Source of the DNA: Pseudobutyrivibrio sp. UBA1225
GTDB lineage: Bacteria > Bacillota > Clostridia > Lachnospirales > Lachnospiraceae
Reading direction: 5' to 3'
DNA length: 27,307 nucleotides
NCBI GenBank assembly: GCA_002309345.1
Contig: DBWZ01000031.1
Location: 28,158 to 55,464 of the forward strand
Each line of letters begins with the position of its first letter. The stretch's first letter is position 1. Position numbers and translations under genes: made by a program. The notes below the pieces were generated by a model. It made no database searches, was not told the DNA's origin, and saw nothing but the letters and a program-made list of their open reading frames with translations. Below are positions 1 through 8,036 of the stretch, in pieces.

Positions 1-321
1 AAATCACTTTTTATTTCACTAAGCGCATTACAATGCGTAAGCAATTATACCTAAGCAAGACTCGAGAAACCTTTCTTACTAGTTACAATATGTGTCCGTT
101 CAGATAACTACATTCTTGACAGAATTGTAAATAGTTGAACGAACACCCACATGTATGGATGGTGGTATTAGCATTTTAGAAAATCGCAATCTTATGCGAC
201 GTAATAGAGTCATGGAGCGGGACGACCCCAGGGACAGGGCTGGCGAAAGAAATTATATAGGGGGGCGAGGGTGAAATGATGATATAATGGCGTGAAAAAG
301 CCACCACATTACGTGGTGGCC
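1..321. repeat. Partial second copy of the giant palindromic element (right-arm-like half)
   Basis: This stretch holds no convincing gene. It lines up in order with the right arm of the palindrome at 18367-19154. Shared landmarks are CACTTT (5-10), a small hairpin CGCATT-AC-AATGCG at 24-37 (CGAAT-GT-ATTCG at 18831-18842), AAGCAATTAT plus CCTAAG (39-55 versus 18845-18860), TGTCCG (93-98 versus 18895-18900), TTGTAAA (125-131 versus 18926-18932), ACACCC.CAT (143-152 versus 18945-18954), a G-run-rich stretch (219-271) and GGCG..AAAAA before a terminator stem (289-320). The coordinate offset stays near 18800-18807 at most landmarks. The exception is about 49-92, where the two copies differ by insertions and deletions. 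The other arm would lie left of the window. Homology is inferred by eye. Confidence 0.6.
295..320 (-). terminator. Rho-independent terminator of the 73-aa gene
   Basis: Read on the minus strand, an 8-bp stem GCCACCAC / GTGGTGGC with a 5-nt loop is followed at once by TTTTT. It lies 12 nt beyond the stop codon of the 73-aa gene. The stem sits where the nfnB terminator sits in the large palindrome but has a different sequence. Confidence 0.85.
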
Positions 322-332
322 GAGAGGTTGAA

Positions 333-554
333 TTATTTTTTGCTTGGGCGCCCTTTCTTCTTGGTCGAGCCATCGGCTGGGGCCTCGGATACTTCGACGT
401 AGTCAAGGGCTGAATCCATGATGTTGATGAGTTCAAGGGCGCTGCGGAAATTGAGCTTTTCGTCACGATCGGCCCAATTAACTTGTCCTTGCCATCCTTT
501 ACCTGTACTTTTCTTGATGTGTACTACGAACGTTGCTTCCTTTTTTTCTTCCAT
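333..554 (-). CDS. Small conserved-looking protein, 73 aa, unknown function
   Basis: The gene has a strong ribosome binding site (AAGGAGGGA, 5-6 nt before the ATG) and a clear terminator just after its stop, so it is very likely expressed. The protein opens with a beta-strand-like FVVHIKK segment, then W-containing strands (GWQGQVNWADRDEKLNF), a helical FRSALELINIMDSALDY segment and a basic, lysine-rich tail (KKKGRPSKK) that could contact nucleic acid. There is no signal peptide or membrane segment. From memory, small Clostridia proteins with the same W-G-V-W / FRS-LEL-DSAL pattern exist without known function. It lies 58 nt after the exonuclease III gene in the same direction and could be co-transcribed with it. 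No function is assigned. Confidence 0.8.
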   Translation of the reverse strand: MEEKKEATFVVHIKKSTGKGWQGQVNWADRDEKLNFRSALELINIMDSALDYVEVSEAPADGSTKKKGRPSKK

Positions 555-612
555 GAGGTCCCTCCTTACATTTGCTGAATTTATAATAACATATCATGCG
601 TTATAGATTGCG

Positions 613-1368
613 TTATTCAAAGTCTAATTCTACTGGGCAATGATCAGAACCCAATACCTCTGTGTGAATTTTTGAGTCCTTCATTCTAGACTTGATATCT
701 TCTGAAACGATGAAGTAATCTATACGCCATCCTGCATTCTTTTCTCTAGCGTGGAATCGATATGACCACCAAGAGTAGATGTCTACCTGGTCTGGGTAAA
801 AGTATCTAAAGCTGTCAACAAAGCCTGATGATAAGAGCTCGGTCATCTTTGAACGCTCCTCATCAGTAAAGCCAGCATTCTTGCGATTAGTCTTAGGGTT
901 CTTAAGGTCGATTTCCTGATGAGCTACGTTTAAGTCACCGCAGAGGATAACCCCCTTTTTCTTGTTGAGCTCACACAGGTATGCTCTGAAGTCATCTTCC
1001 CATGTCATGCGATAATCCAATCGCTTTAATTCATTCTGAGAGTTTGGTGTGTAGCAAGTAATAAAATAAAAATCCTCAAACTCTAGAGTGATAACACGAC
1101 CTTCGTGATCATGCTCTTCTATTCCAATGCCGTATGTTACCGAAATTGGCTTCTTCTTTGAAAAGATTGCCGTTCCACTGTAACCCTTCTTTTCAGCGTA
1201 GTTCCAATAAATATGGTATCCTTCTTTTTCGCATTCAAGCTGTCCCTCTGAGAGCTTGATTTCCTGCAAACAAAAAATATCAGCATCTGCACTATCAAAG
1301 TAATCCCAAAAGCCTTTACCGATAACGGCTCTAAGCCCATTAACATTCCACGATATAAATTTTTGCAT
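613..1368 (-). CDS. exoA: Exodeoxyribonuclease III (AP endonuclease)
   Basis: This is a Mg-dependent 3'-5' exonuclease and AP endonuclease of the exonuclease III family, acting in cytoplasmic base excision repair. The start at 1368 gives a 251-aa protein, the usual family size, and has GGAGG 7 nt upstream. A longer frame from 1422 adds 18 residues without an RBS. Visible family motifs are the N-terminal FISWNVNGLRA, the metal-binding glutamate in LQEIK (E36), GYSGTAIF, CGDLNVAH (Asp and Asn of the active site), the WRIDYF segment and the C-terminal catalytic SDHCPVELDF (Asp-His). Nothing appears broken. It stands apart from the ABC operon upstream by about 190 nt. Confidence 0.95.
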   Translation of the reverse strand: MQKFISWNVNGLRAVIGKGFWDYFDSADADIFCLQEIKLSEGQLECEKEGYHIYWNYAEKKGYSGTAIFSKKKPISVTYGIGIEEHDHEGRVITLEFEDFYFITCYTPNSQNELKRLDYRMTWEDDFRAYLCELNKKKGVILCGDLNVAHQEIDLKNPKTNRKNAGFTDEERSKMTELLSSGFVDSFRYFYPDQVDIYSWWSYRFHAREKNAGWRIDYFIVSEDIKSRMKDSKIHTEVLGSDHCPVELDFE

Positions 1369-1556
1369 TATGTCCTCCAAGTTAATTATGTAATTACTAT
1401 TCAATAAAATTTTTACAAACAAACAGAAGAATATTTTAACTTAGAATAGTAACTTTTTATAAATTGATTTTATTAGAGTACACGCTAAATTTCAAGGCTG
1501 AAGCCGATATTTATAAGGGTTTTGGCAATTCGTATTTGCGAATTTGTTTACAAAAA

Positions 1557-2810
1557 CTAATTTGATCTTAACGCATCAATCGGATTAAGATTTGCAGCCT
1601 GATGACTTGGAATAATTCCAAAGACAACACCTATTACTGTAGAGAATATAACCGCTACAATTGCTGCCGGCCACGAAATTGCTACGGGTGTACCTGCAAC
1701 AATAGAAATAATCCTTGCTAATCCAATACCCGATGCAACACCTAGGAATCCACCCAAAGATGTGAGAACAGCTGCCTCAGTTAAGAATTGCCACATAACC
1801 TTGCTCTTTCGGGCTCCAATAGCCTTTTTCAAACCGATTTCCGAAGTACGCTCAGTTACTGATACAAGCATGATATTCATAACGCCGATACCACCTACCA
1901 AAAGTGAAATCGCAGCAATCCATATCAACATTGAGTTTGTTGATTTAGTTAATTGCTGAAGCTTCATTGCCTGCTCTAACAAATCCTTTGATTTATACTC
2001 TAAGGTTTCATCCTCAGGATGAATTTTTTTATTTAAAATATCTGTTGCTTTCTTACCTGCCGCAGTCATATCATCTGTTGATTTGGCCTGTACCATAATA
2101 TTCTCTGGCTCATCGAAGCAATAGCTTATTGCCCAATCGGCATGGGGAATATAAATTGTTCCCGAATCATCCTGATGATAAAGGGCATAATCTTCTATTG
2201 TATTGATGACTGGTTCAAATGTTGAGCGTGATGCAACCACACCAACAATCGTGTATGGTGTATCATCAACCTCGATGATTTCACCAATTGGATTTTCATT
2301 GTTAAACAATTCCTCCATTATTGATTCATCAACTACGCATACTCTTCTAAATTTTTTCTCATCATCCTTTGTGAAGAGTCTGCCCTTTAGCGCAGAAAAA
2401 TTAGCTGTTTCAAAATAATCCGGCTCAACGCCCTTAATAAACCCAGTAGTTAGGTTTTTATCTTTGTAGAAGACGTTTCCAAAAACGTTACGTTTATTGT
2501 ATCTACTAACATTTTTTACTTCTTTTAAATCTTTGATTTCTTTTATCGTTTCATCTGATATTACAGATACTCCTTCAGGAATTCCAGACCACTCAAATTC
2601 GTATTCCCACTCTCCTTGGAATATTGCAATATCAACTGCATTTGATCCTGAACCTATTAAGTTTTCTTTTATTTGTTGATTTGTACCCTCGATGGTGGAC
2701 ACAATAGCAATAATAGCAGCAATACCAATTATTATTCCAAGCATAGTAAGAAAAGATCTAAGCTTGTGGGTCCATATTCCTCGAAAGGCTAGTCTTAAGT
2801 TTTCAAACAT
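1557..2810 (-). CDS. ABC transporter permease, MacB/FtsX type
   Basis: This 417-aa permease is the membrane part of a MacB-like ABC exporter. It shows the typical start MFENLRLAFRGIWTHKLRSFLTMLGIIIGI, with TM1 at about residues 18-40. A large extracytoplasmic domain of about 230 residues follows, then three C-terminal TM segments (about 295-315, 345-370, 380-405) with the FtsX-family motif around GGIGVMNIMLVSVTERTSEIGLKKAIGA and the ending NLNPIDALRSN. The start has GAGGAT upstream and lies 12 nt after the stop of the preceding adaptor gene, so it is the last gene of a four-gene operon. The substrate cannot be told; peptides, bacteriocins or drugs are typical for such exporters. No strong terminator was found downstream. 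Confidence 0.92.
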   Translation of the reverse strand: MFENLRLAFRGIWTHKLRSFLTMLGIIIGIAAIIAIVSTIEGTNQQIKENLIGSGSNAVDIAIFQGEWEYEFEWSGIPEGVSVISDETIKEIKDLKEVKNVSRYNKRNVFGNVFYKDKNLTTGFIKGVEPDYFETANFSALKGRLFTKDDEKKFRRVCVVDESIMEELFNNENPIGEIIEVDDTPYTIVGVVASRSTFEPVINTIEDYALYHQDDSGTIYIPHADWAISYCFDEPENIMVQAKSTDDMTAAGKKATDILNKKIHPEDETLEYKSKDLLEQAMKLQQLTKSTNSMLIWIAAISLLVGGIGVMNIMLVSVTERTSEIGLKKAIGARKSKVMWQFLTEAAVLTSLGGFLGVASGIGLARIISIVAGTPVAISWPAAIVAVIFSTVIGVVFGIIPSHQAANLNPIDALRSN

Positions 2811-2822
2811 GTTTATCCTCTT

Positions 2823-4409
2823 TTACATCTTACCTGGCAATTGCATTCTATCGATTATTTTACATTTAGCACCTTCTATTGCTCCATTTCCATATGGAAA
2901 TGCCAAATAATCATCCGAAGATATGCTATCATCTTTTACTTCAATCTCGTCAAAGAAAGTACGTCCGGCTTCAAAGTAATGCTTCTCTAATTTATCATTT
3001 TCAGTCTTTCTCATTACATAAGTTCCACCCTTGTCCTTCTTGACTAAGAAATTTTGTATATACATATTAGTCTCGCCACCGCTGTTCTGTTCACCATCGG
3101 TATTAAAAGTAATATTCACATCTACCATAGCGCCTATCTCTAGTCCACTATCCTTATCTATGGTCGCTCTCAATTCATACTGACTTGAATTTTCATTGCC
3201 GGCTCTATAATAGCCACCGTCATTTTCGTCATCCTTTTTAGGCACATCACTTATATATGAGATAGTACCTTCCACATCAACATTTGATTCCCAACTACTA
3301 AGCGTTACTTTGTCTCCAATACTTACCTTGTCAAAATTTAATTCTGAGATACTTGTAGATACAAAATAATTATCGGTATCTGACAAAGTCATAAAGGGTT
3401 GTGTGTTATTGAAGTTATCTTGATTTTGTACCTTTCCAATGGTTCCAGAAACCTTGGCTCTTATCTCGCCGGTATTGTCAGTATTATTCATAACATCCAA
3501 CTGATTTTGGGCGACCCTAACAGCCAAATCCTGTTTCTTTACAACCTCCTGCTGAGCTTTAATCTCATCCTCCAACTCTTTAGGGGTATGCCCCTCAGGT
3601 TGCTTAAATTCTTCGATTAGCTCTCCCTCTTCGTCAAATCTATCTTCACCTAAAAGTTCTCCCGTCTCGGCATTGTAATAGAAGGTTCCTATGTTTACCT
3701 CATTTGTTTCATAGTGCTCTTCGCAATCAAAAACCTCGCCTTTATCTACACTGTCAATAGCAGCTTTGAGTTTACTTATAGCTTCTGCATCATCTTCCTC
3801 ATCAAGATACGCATTTCTACTTGATGAATCATAATAAACCACTTCAACCTTATCGCCATAATACATTTCTTCGAAAACAACCTGCCCCGGTTCATAACCA
3901 GGTAAGGCATCACTTGTTTCCTTCAAAACGTAGACCTTATTGGTTAGATTCGTTCTCTCTCTAGTATCAGGCGATGATGAAATATATTCCGGAATTGGCT
4001 CCTCATTCATAAGTCGATCCATCTTTGTCTGTGCAGTCTTAAGAGCAAGCTTGGCCTTCTGCAATTCCAATTCCTTACCCTTTATATTTTGAGATTCTTT
4101 TTTAACCACCATTAACACATCGCCTTCATTAACGTGGTCACCCTTTTTAACATTTACACTTGTAATTTCAGTTCCACTATCCAAGTAGACCGTCTGGGAT
4201 TTATCTGACGCAATTTCTCCACTAGTTTTTTCGTAATTAGACACTGCACCAACATTTATCTCATTAAATTCATATCCAAGATTATTCCTAACCTGACAAA
4301 CCTCTGCGACCTTATTAGTTTTATTATAGGTATATCCTCCATATATTCCGCCACCAATCAAACCACAGACAACAAGGATAATGATGATTATTTTAATTAC
4401 CTTTTTCAT
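2823..4409 (-). CDS. HlyD/RND-type adaptor subunit with a large hairpin insertion
   Basis: This 528-aa adaptor has an N-terminal membrane anchor (about residues 5-27). A lipoyl-like half (70-105: SGTEITSVNVKKGDHVNEGDVLMVV) is followed by a first helix (about 107-135), a second helix (276-308), the second lipoyl half (GEIRAKVSGTIGKV, about 313-327) and beta-barrel domains (345-460). Between the two helices lies an unusual acidic, Tyr-rich insert of about 140 residues (136-275), where most adaptors have a short turn. The start codon overlaps the end of the ATPase gene by 4 nt (ATGA), with AGGAGGT upstream, showing translational coupling. It probably links the permease to the cell wall or to a substrate; its exact role is unknown. 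Confidence 0.88.
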   Translation of the reverse strand: MKKVIKIIIIILVVCGLIGGGIYGGYTYNKTNKVAEVCQVRNNLGYEFNEINVGAVSNYEKTSGEIASDKSQTVYLDSGTEITSVNVKKGDHVNEGDVLMVVKKESQNIKGKELELQKAKLALKTAQTKMDRLMNEEPIPEYISSSPDTRERTNLTNKVYVLKETSDALPGYEPGQVVFEEMYYGDKVEVVYYDSSSRNAYLDEEDDAEAISKLKAAIDSVDKGEVFDCEEHYETNEVNIGTFYYNAETGELLGEDRFDEEGELIEEFKQPEGHTPKELEDEIKAQQEVVKKQDLAVRVAQNQLDVMNNTDNTGEIRAKVSGTIGKVQNQDNFNNTQPFMTLSDTDNYFVSTSISELNFDKVSIGDKVTLSSWESNVDVEGTISYISDVPKKDDENDGGYYRAGNENSSQYELRATIDKDSGLEIGAMVDVNITFNTDGEQNSGGETNMYIQNFLVKKDKGGTYVMRKTENDKLEKHYFEAGRTFFDEIEVKDDSISSDDYLAFPYGNGAIEGAKCKIIDRMQLPGKM

Positions 4410-5104
4410 TCATCCACCTCCTGTCCGCTTGGTCCTTCAAGAAGCTTTCCATCCACTATAAGGTAGGATTTTTTGGCGTGACTAGCTATATTGGAATCAT
4501 GAGTGATCATGATGATTGTTGTGCCCTCGTCATTTAGCTTTTGGAATAATTCCATAATGGCTGCACCAGATTTTTGATCCAACGCACCAGTAGGCTCATC
4601 CGCCAATAATACTCTTGGATTATTTACAATTGCTCTTGCTATAGCAACACGCTGCTTCTGTCCACCAGACAACTGATCTGGTCTAAACTTTATTCTTTCA
4701 GCAAGTCCAACTTTTGTAAGCGCCTCGGCTGCTCTCTTTTCTCGTTCTTTTTTAGGAACTCCCGCATAGGAAAGTGGAAGCGCCACATTCTCAAGAGCCG
4801 TCTCTTCATTCATCAAATAAAAGCTCTGAAATACGAATCCAATCGAATGAAGTCTCAAATCCGACAGCTGTTTATCCTTAAGCTTCAGCACATCTTGGTT
4901 TTCAAAAAAGTATGAACCAGATGAAGGCTTATCCAGACAACCGATTACATTCATCAAGGTACTTTTACCAGAACCTGATGGTCCCATGATTGCAACGTAT
5001 TCTCCTTGTGCAACAGATAGAGAAACATCATTCAATGCTGGGACTGAGATTTCAGAGCCGGATTCGCCATATGTTTTAAAAATATTATCTAATTTGACTA
5101 TCAT
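4406..5104 (-). CDS. ABC transporter ATP-binding protein, MacB/LolD type
   Basis: This 232-aa cytoplasmic ATPase drives the exporter. It shows Walker A GPSGSGKST (41-49), a Q-loop in FVFQSFYLMNEETALENVALP, the signature LSGGQKQR (145-152), Walker B RVLLADEPTGALD (about 164-176) and the H-loop in TIIMITHDSNIASHAKK. The phrases ALNDVSLSVAQGEYVAIMGPSGSGKST and DEPTGALDQKSG are typical of the MacB/LolD/FtsE group. It starts 2 nt after the first adaptor gene, with GGAG of its RBS inside that gene's last codons, and overlaps the second adaptor by 4 nt. Confidence 0.95.
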   Translation of the reverse strand: MIVKLDNIFKTYGESGSEISVPALNDVSLSVAQGEYVAIMGPSGSGKSTLMNVIGCLDKPSSGSYFFENQDVLKLKDKQLSDLRLHSIGFVFQSFYLMNEETALENVALPLSYAGVPKKEREKRAAEALTKVGLAERIKFRPDQLSGGQKQRVAIARAIVNNPRVLLADEPTGALDQKSGAAIMELFQKLNDEGTTIIMITHDSNIASHAKKSYLIVDGKLLEGPSGQEVDE

Positions 5105-5106
5105 AA

Positions 5107-6297
5107 TTACTGCTCCTCTGTCTGTGAAACTGTCTCCATGCCTTCTTTAAAATCGTCCATTGGAAATGCAATCAAGGTATCATAGTCGATTCCCTTAACC
5201 TCATATACCATCTGTTCTTCATAGTATTCACCCAGTTCTATTGGCTGCTTTGCAAGAGTACCATCCTTATCTATCCATACGAATGGGTTATCCTCTTTGT
5301 CATAAGCAATATAATAGTCATTGATATATGTACCCTTACTAAAATCAATCTTAGGCGCATCAGTCTGTCCTAGCTCAACATATAAATGCTGCCCCATCAT
5401 GAGTCCCTCTGTATTTTCAAGAGAAATATAGAACGGATACTTGGAAGCATTTGTTGCATTTTGCATGCCAAAATTATTATCACTTTCCTCATCCTCATTG
5501 TTTTCAGTATCAAGTCCAAGGATTGTACCACTCCAAGTCTGCTCCTTATCAACTCGCGAGCGAAGTGTAACAGGCTCACCCTCATGAATAGCAGAAGCAT
5601 TCATTTCACTTACTTCACCCTTTACTCGCAACTCATTAGAAGAAAGAATTGTGATGAAGGAACCATCTGTAGTATAAGGATTTGTGTCATCCGCCACTTT
5701 AGTGATGGTACCCGCAACATTAGATTTAACAACAGCATTGTTAATCTTCTTGTTGTTGTCTTCAATTTTTGCATTAGTTTGATCGATGGTATTCTGGGAA
5801 ATGGCGATTTCAGTATTTAAATCATCAATCTGATCATTTAAATCTTCGATTTTCTTTTTGTCCTCGTCTGATTCGCCTTTGATTTTAGAAATTTCATCCT
5901 TTAATTTTTCAATCTGACGATTGTCATCAGAAATGTTGATATTTTCTGCTTCGATATCAAATCCAAGCTGAGTGTTTTCATCAGCAAATGAATCTGTTTT
6001 ATAAGAAAATAATGGAGTTCCTTCCTTGACCACATCTCCTTCAACTACAAAGATTTGGTCTAACTCTCTATCGTTATTTTTGGTGACGCTAGAAGTTTCC
6101 TGCCCCTCAACAACACCCATAAAAACATCCGGTGTATAACTGCTGTCATCTCCCATTATTTCAGAAAGAGAAACAACATAAACTTGACCGGCTTGAGCTG
6201 TAGCTGGTTTCTTTACTGCAAAAAATTTTTTATATACAAAAAATCCACCAGCACCAACTGCAATAACAATTATTAAAGCGACTATTCTTTTCCTCAT
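5107..6297 (-). CDS. HlyD/RND-type adaptor subunit, first gene of ABC operon
   Basis: This 396-aa adaptor is the first gene of the operon, with AAAGGAT 7 nt before its ATG. It has an N-terminal anchor (about residues 4-26) and a lipoyl half (about 65-105: DQIFVVEGDVVKEGTPLFSYK). An uninterrupted coiled-coil hairpin rich in Asp, Glu, Lys and Asn (about 110-190) follows, then the second lipoyl half (VVKSNVAGTITKV, about 190-202) and beta-barrel domains to the C-terminus. It differs from the operon's second adaptor, which has a large insertion in the hairpin. Having two adaptors for one ATPase/permease pair suggests a heteromeric adaptor ring, or two roles. Confidence 0.88.
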   Translation of the reverse strand: MRKRIVALIIVIAVGAGGFFVYKKFFAVKKPATAQAGQVYVVSLSEIMGDDSSYTPDVFMGVVEGQETSSVTKNNDRELDQIFVVEGDVVKEGTPLFSYKTDSFADENTQLGFDIEAENINISDDNRQIEKLKDEISKIKGESDEDKKKIEDLNDQIDDLNTEIAISQNTIDQTNAKIEDNNKKINNAVVKSNVAGTITKVADDTNPYTTDGSFITILSSNELRVKGEVSEMNASAIHEGEPVTLRSRVDKEQTWSGTILGLDTENNEDEESDNNFGMQNATNASKYPFYISLENTEGLMMGQHLYVELGQTDAPKIDFSKGTYINDYYIAYDKEDNPFVWIDKDGTLAKQPIELGEYYEEQMVYEVKGIDYDTLIAFPMDDFKEGMETVSQTEEQ

Positions 6298-6345
6298 AAT
6301 GCCTATCCTTTCAATGCAACAGCACTTTAACTGTTCTATTTGTTA

Positions 6346-6381
6346 TAATACAGTTATAACACTTAGATTGCCCCATTGCAA
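6346..6381 (-). promoter_or_regulatory. Putative sigma-A promoter of the ABC efflux operon
   Basis: On the minus strand, TTGCAA (6376-6381) and TATAAC (6353-6358) are spaced by 17 nt, giving a start near 6346. An inverted repeat TAACTG / CAGTTA (about 6328-6333 and 6351-6356) overlaps the -10 box and could bind a regulator. No regulator gene lies next to it. Confidence 0.5.
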
Positions 6382-6406
6382 GGGATTATGAGAAAAAATT
6401 AGTCGC

Positions 6407-7279
6407 TTATCTAAATCTATAATGACAATCCGTCTTGCGCCCATCGTTAAATGAGCCGCAAACAAGGATTTGACTTTTGTTGTTAACCTCTGCCAAACCA
6501 ACTATTCCAGTGACATCGTCAATCTTTGTTATGTAGAATATATATACATCTTCTAAATCGTAGAAATAGTTGTAGCGTTCTTCATCAGAGAGATTCTCTT
6601 CAACCTCTTCACAGCATTCACCCTTATCTATTGAAAATCTGCCGATGTATTCTGTGTCCATTCTTGCATAAGTAATTTCGTAGCCCTTATCCTTTGGGAA
6701 ATCATTAGCAAGCTGCTTGTACGCCTGGTCCTTAGTTGTAATCTCCTGAGTTCTACGAGTAGAAACTCTAGGCTCCACTTGCTTGTTGTACGATGGAAGT
6801 GATTTCCAGATACTAAAAATCCAAATCTGTATTCCAAGTATGATAAGTAGCAAGCCCATGAGAGCAAGCTTTAAGGATTTCTTGAGTCCAATTCTAAAGT
6901 TGACCTTTTTAAAGATCGCCGCTTTTTCTTTAATATGTTTTAAAACAACTTCATCAGCTTGAGTATGACTATCCTTATCTACATTATCACTCTGCTTGCC
7001 TTTTACATATGGGCTTTCGCCTACAGTGTCTAAACAATGCTTGCATATAACGTGATTTTCCGCTGGCTTACCACAGATAACACAAGTGCCATCATTTTCT
7101 CTGCCATTGGAAATATCTGATATTCTAGCCTTAAATCTCTTGCCAAAAACAGACCCTAAAATCTGCCTCTCATTTTCGAGAGTTAAAATACCATCTACGA
7201 CCTCTTTCTTAGTAAAATCGTAGGAGGTAGTCAACCGGACCATATATAAGATTTCTTTTCTAAGCTTATCGTCTGCCAT
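6407..7279 (-). CDS. Zinc-ribbon, single-pass membrane protein, unknown function
   Basis: This 290-aa protein is not recognised as a named family. It has an N-terminal helical part (1-60) and a four-cysteine zinc-ribbon-like knuckle with C66, C69, C79 and C82 (CVICG ... CKHC). A charged linker leads to one strong membrane segment (about 135-157). A C-terminal domain of about 130 residues contains Tyr- and Glu-rich strands (YFYDLEDVYIFYITKIDDVTGIVGLAEVNNKSQILVCGSF). The topology implied is a cytoplasmic zinc ribbon and an external sensor-like domain. Its ATG overlaps the stop of the PilZ gene by 1 nt (TAATG), so the two are co-translated and probably act together. Confidence 0.75.
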   Translation of the reverse strand: MADDKLRKEILYMVRLTTSYDFTKKEVVDGILTLENERQILGSVFGKRFKARISDISNGRENDGTCVICGKPAENHVICKHCLDTVGESPYVKGKQSDNVDKDSHTQADEVVLKHIKEKAAIFKKVNFRIGLKKSLKLALMGLLLIILGIQIWIFSIWKSLPSYNKQVEPRVSTRRTQEITTKDQAYKQLANDFPKDKGYEITYARMDTEYIGRFSIDKGECCEEVEENLSDEERYNYFYDLEDVYIFYITKIDDVTGIVGLAEVNNKSQILVCGSFNDGRKTDCHYRFR

Positions 7280-7959
7280 TATTGTTTACCTTTATCCCCG
7301 GATTTTTGATCGATACCTTTGAAGCACAGGTATGCCAGTAATTTATTATCCTTATCGAGAATTTTACCTCCGTATAAAATCCCGTCATGCTCCGCTTCTG
7401 CTCTCACAATTCTAGCGTTAACAGCTAAGCTGAAATCAGAATTATGAGCAGTATCCGCAAAATTTATATTTATAATATCACCAATAGTAACTCTGGCTGA
7501 ATTTCCCACAAAAGAATTGCCAATGAATGAAACTCCACTGTCACTGATATCTAGAACCGATATAGAAAATCGATTGCCGTCTTCTAGACTTGCAGAGCCA
7601 GGAACATTTACGATAACTCTACTGTCTTCTCGACGCTCTGAGGATGCAGCAATCTTTCCAAAAGCTCTGGCATCCACAGCATAGTAATCGACACCTTTGA
7701 AATTAACTACACTGACATCCACATCCTTCCAAACCACTCTACCTCCTGTTTTGGAATCGATGCAGTGCAAAGAAAAACTCATACTCTCCGGTGAACCCTT
7801 TGTAAAATCTACAACACGATTGTTGTAGATATAAGGCTTCACTAAAGCTCCCGTGCCATCATTTGTACCAACGACCTCTGTTTTAAGTTCAAAGGACGAG
7901 CCACCAATAAGAACTTCAAGAGTGACCTCTTGTCCTGGTTCAAGCTGTTCAATCGTCAT
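7279..7959 (-). CDS. PilZ domain protein (probable cyclic-di-GMP receptor)
   Basis: This 226-aa soluble protein has a YcgR-like layout: an N-terminal beta-rich domain (about 1-100) and a C-terminal PilZ domain (about 107-215). The two c-di-GMP-binding signatures are both intact: RxxxR (R110-E-D-S-R114) and DxSxxG (D137-I-S-D-S-G142). By family knowledge such proteins bind cyclic di-GMP and change motility, secretion or surface traits. It starts after GGGGAT and is translationally coupled to the downstream zinc-ribbon membrane protein, which is a candidate effector. No flagellar gene is in the window. Confidence 0.85.
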   Translation of the reverse strand: MTIEQLEPGQEVTLEVLIGGSSFELKTEVVGTNDGTGALVKPYIYNNRVVDFTKGSPESMSFSLHCIDSKTGGRVVWKDVDVSVVNFKGVDYYAVDARAFGKIAASSERREDSRVIVNVPGSASLEDGNRFSISVLDISDSGVSFIGNSFVGNSARVTIGDIININFADTAHNSDFSLAVNARIVRAEAEHDGILYGGKILDKDNKLLAYLCFKGIDQKSGDKGKQ

Positions 7960-7995
7960 AAACTAATCCCCTGTATCAATACATTACTGTTCCTT

Positions 7996-8032
7996 TATAC
8001 TTAGTATATCAGTAAAGACGGAATCTAGACAA
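7996..8032 (-). promoter_or_regulatory. Putative promoter of the PilZ / zinc-ribbon pair
   Basis: On the minus strand, TTGTCT (8027-8032) and TATACT (8003-8008) are spaced by 18 nt in the 77-nt gap after folD. The expected start is near 7996. The -10 box sits in a small palindrome, TATACTTAGTATA. Confidence 0.5.
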
Positions 8033-8036
8033 TGCC

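Noticed and set aside
176..466. 96-codon minus-strand frame at the left edge
   Set aside because: It overlaps the well-supported 73-aa gene in another frame, has no RBS and crosses that gene's terminator.
1490..1550. Hairpins near 1495-1507 and 1531-1550 as terminator of the ABC operon
   Set aside because: Stems are short or not followed by a T-run on the minus strand, so the operon's end stays unassigned.
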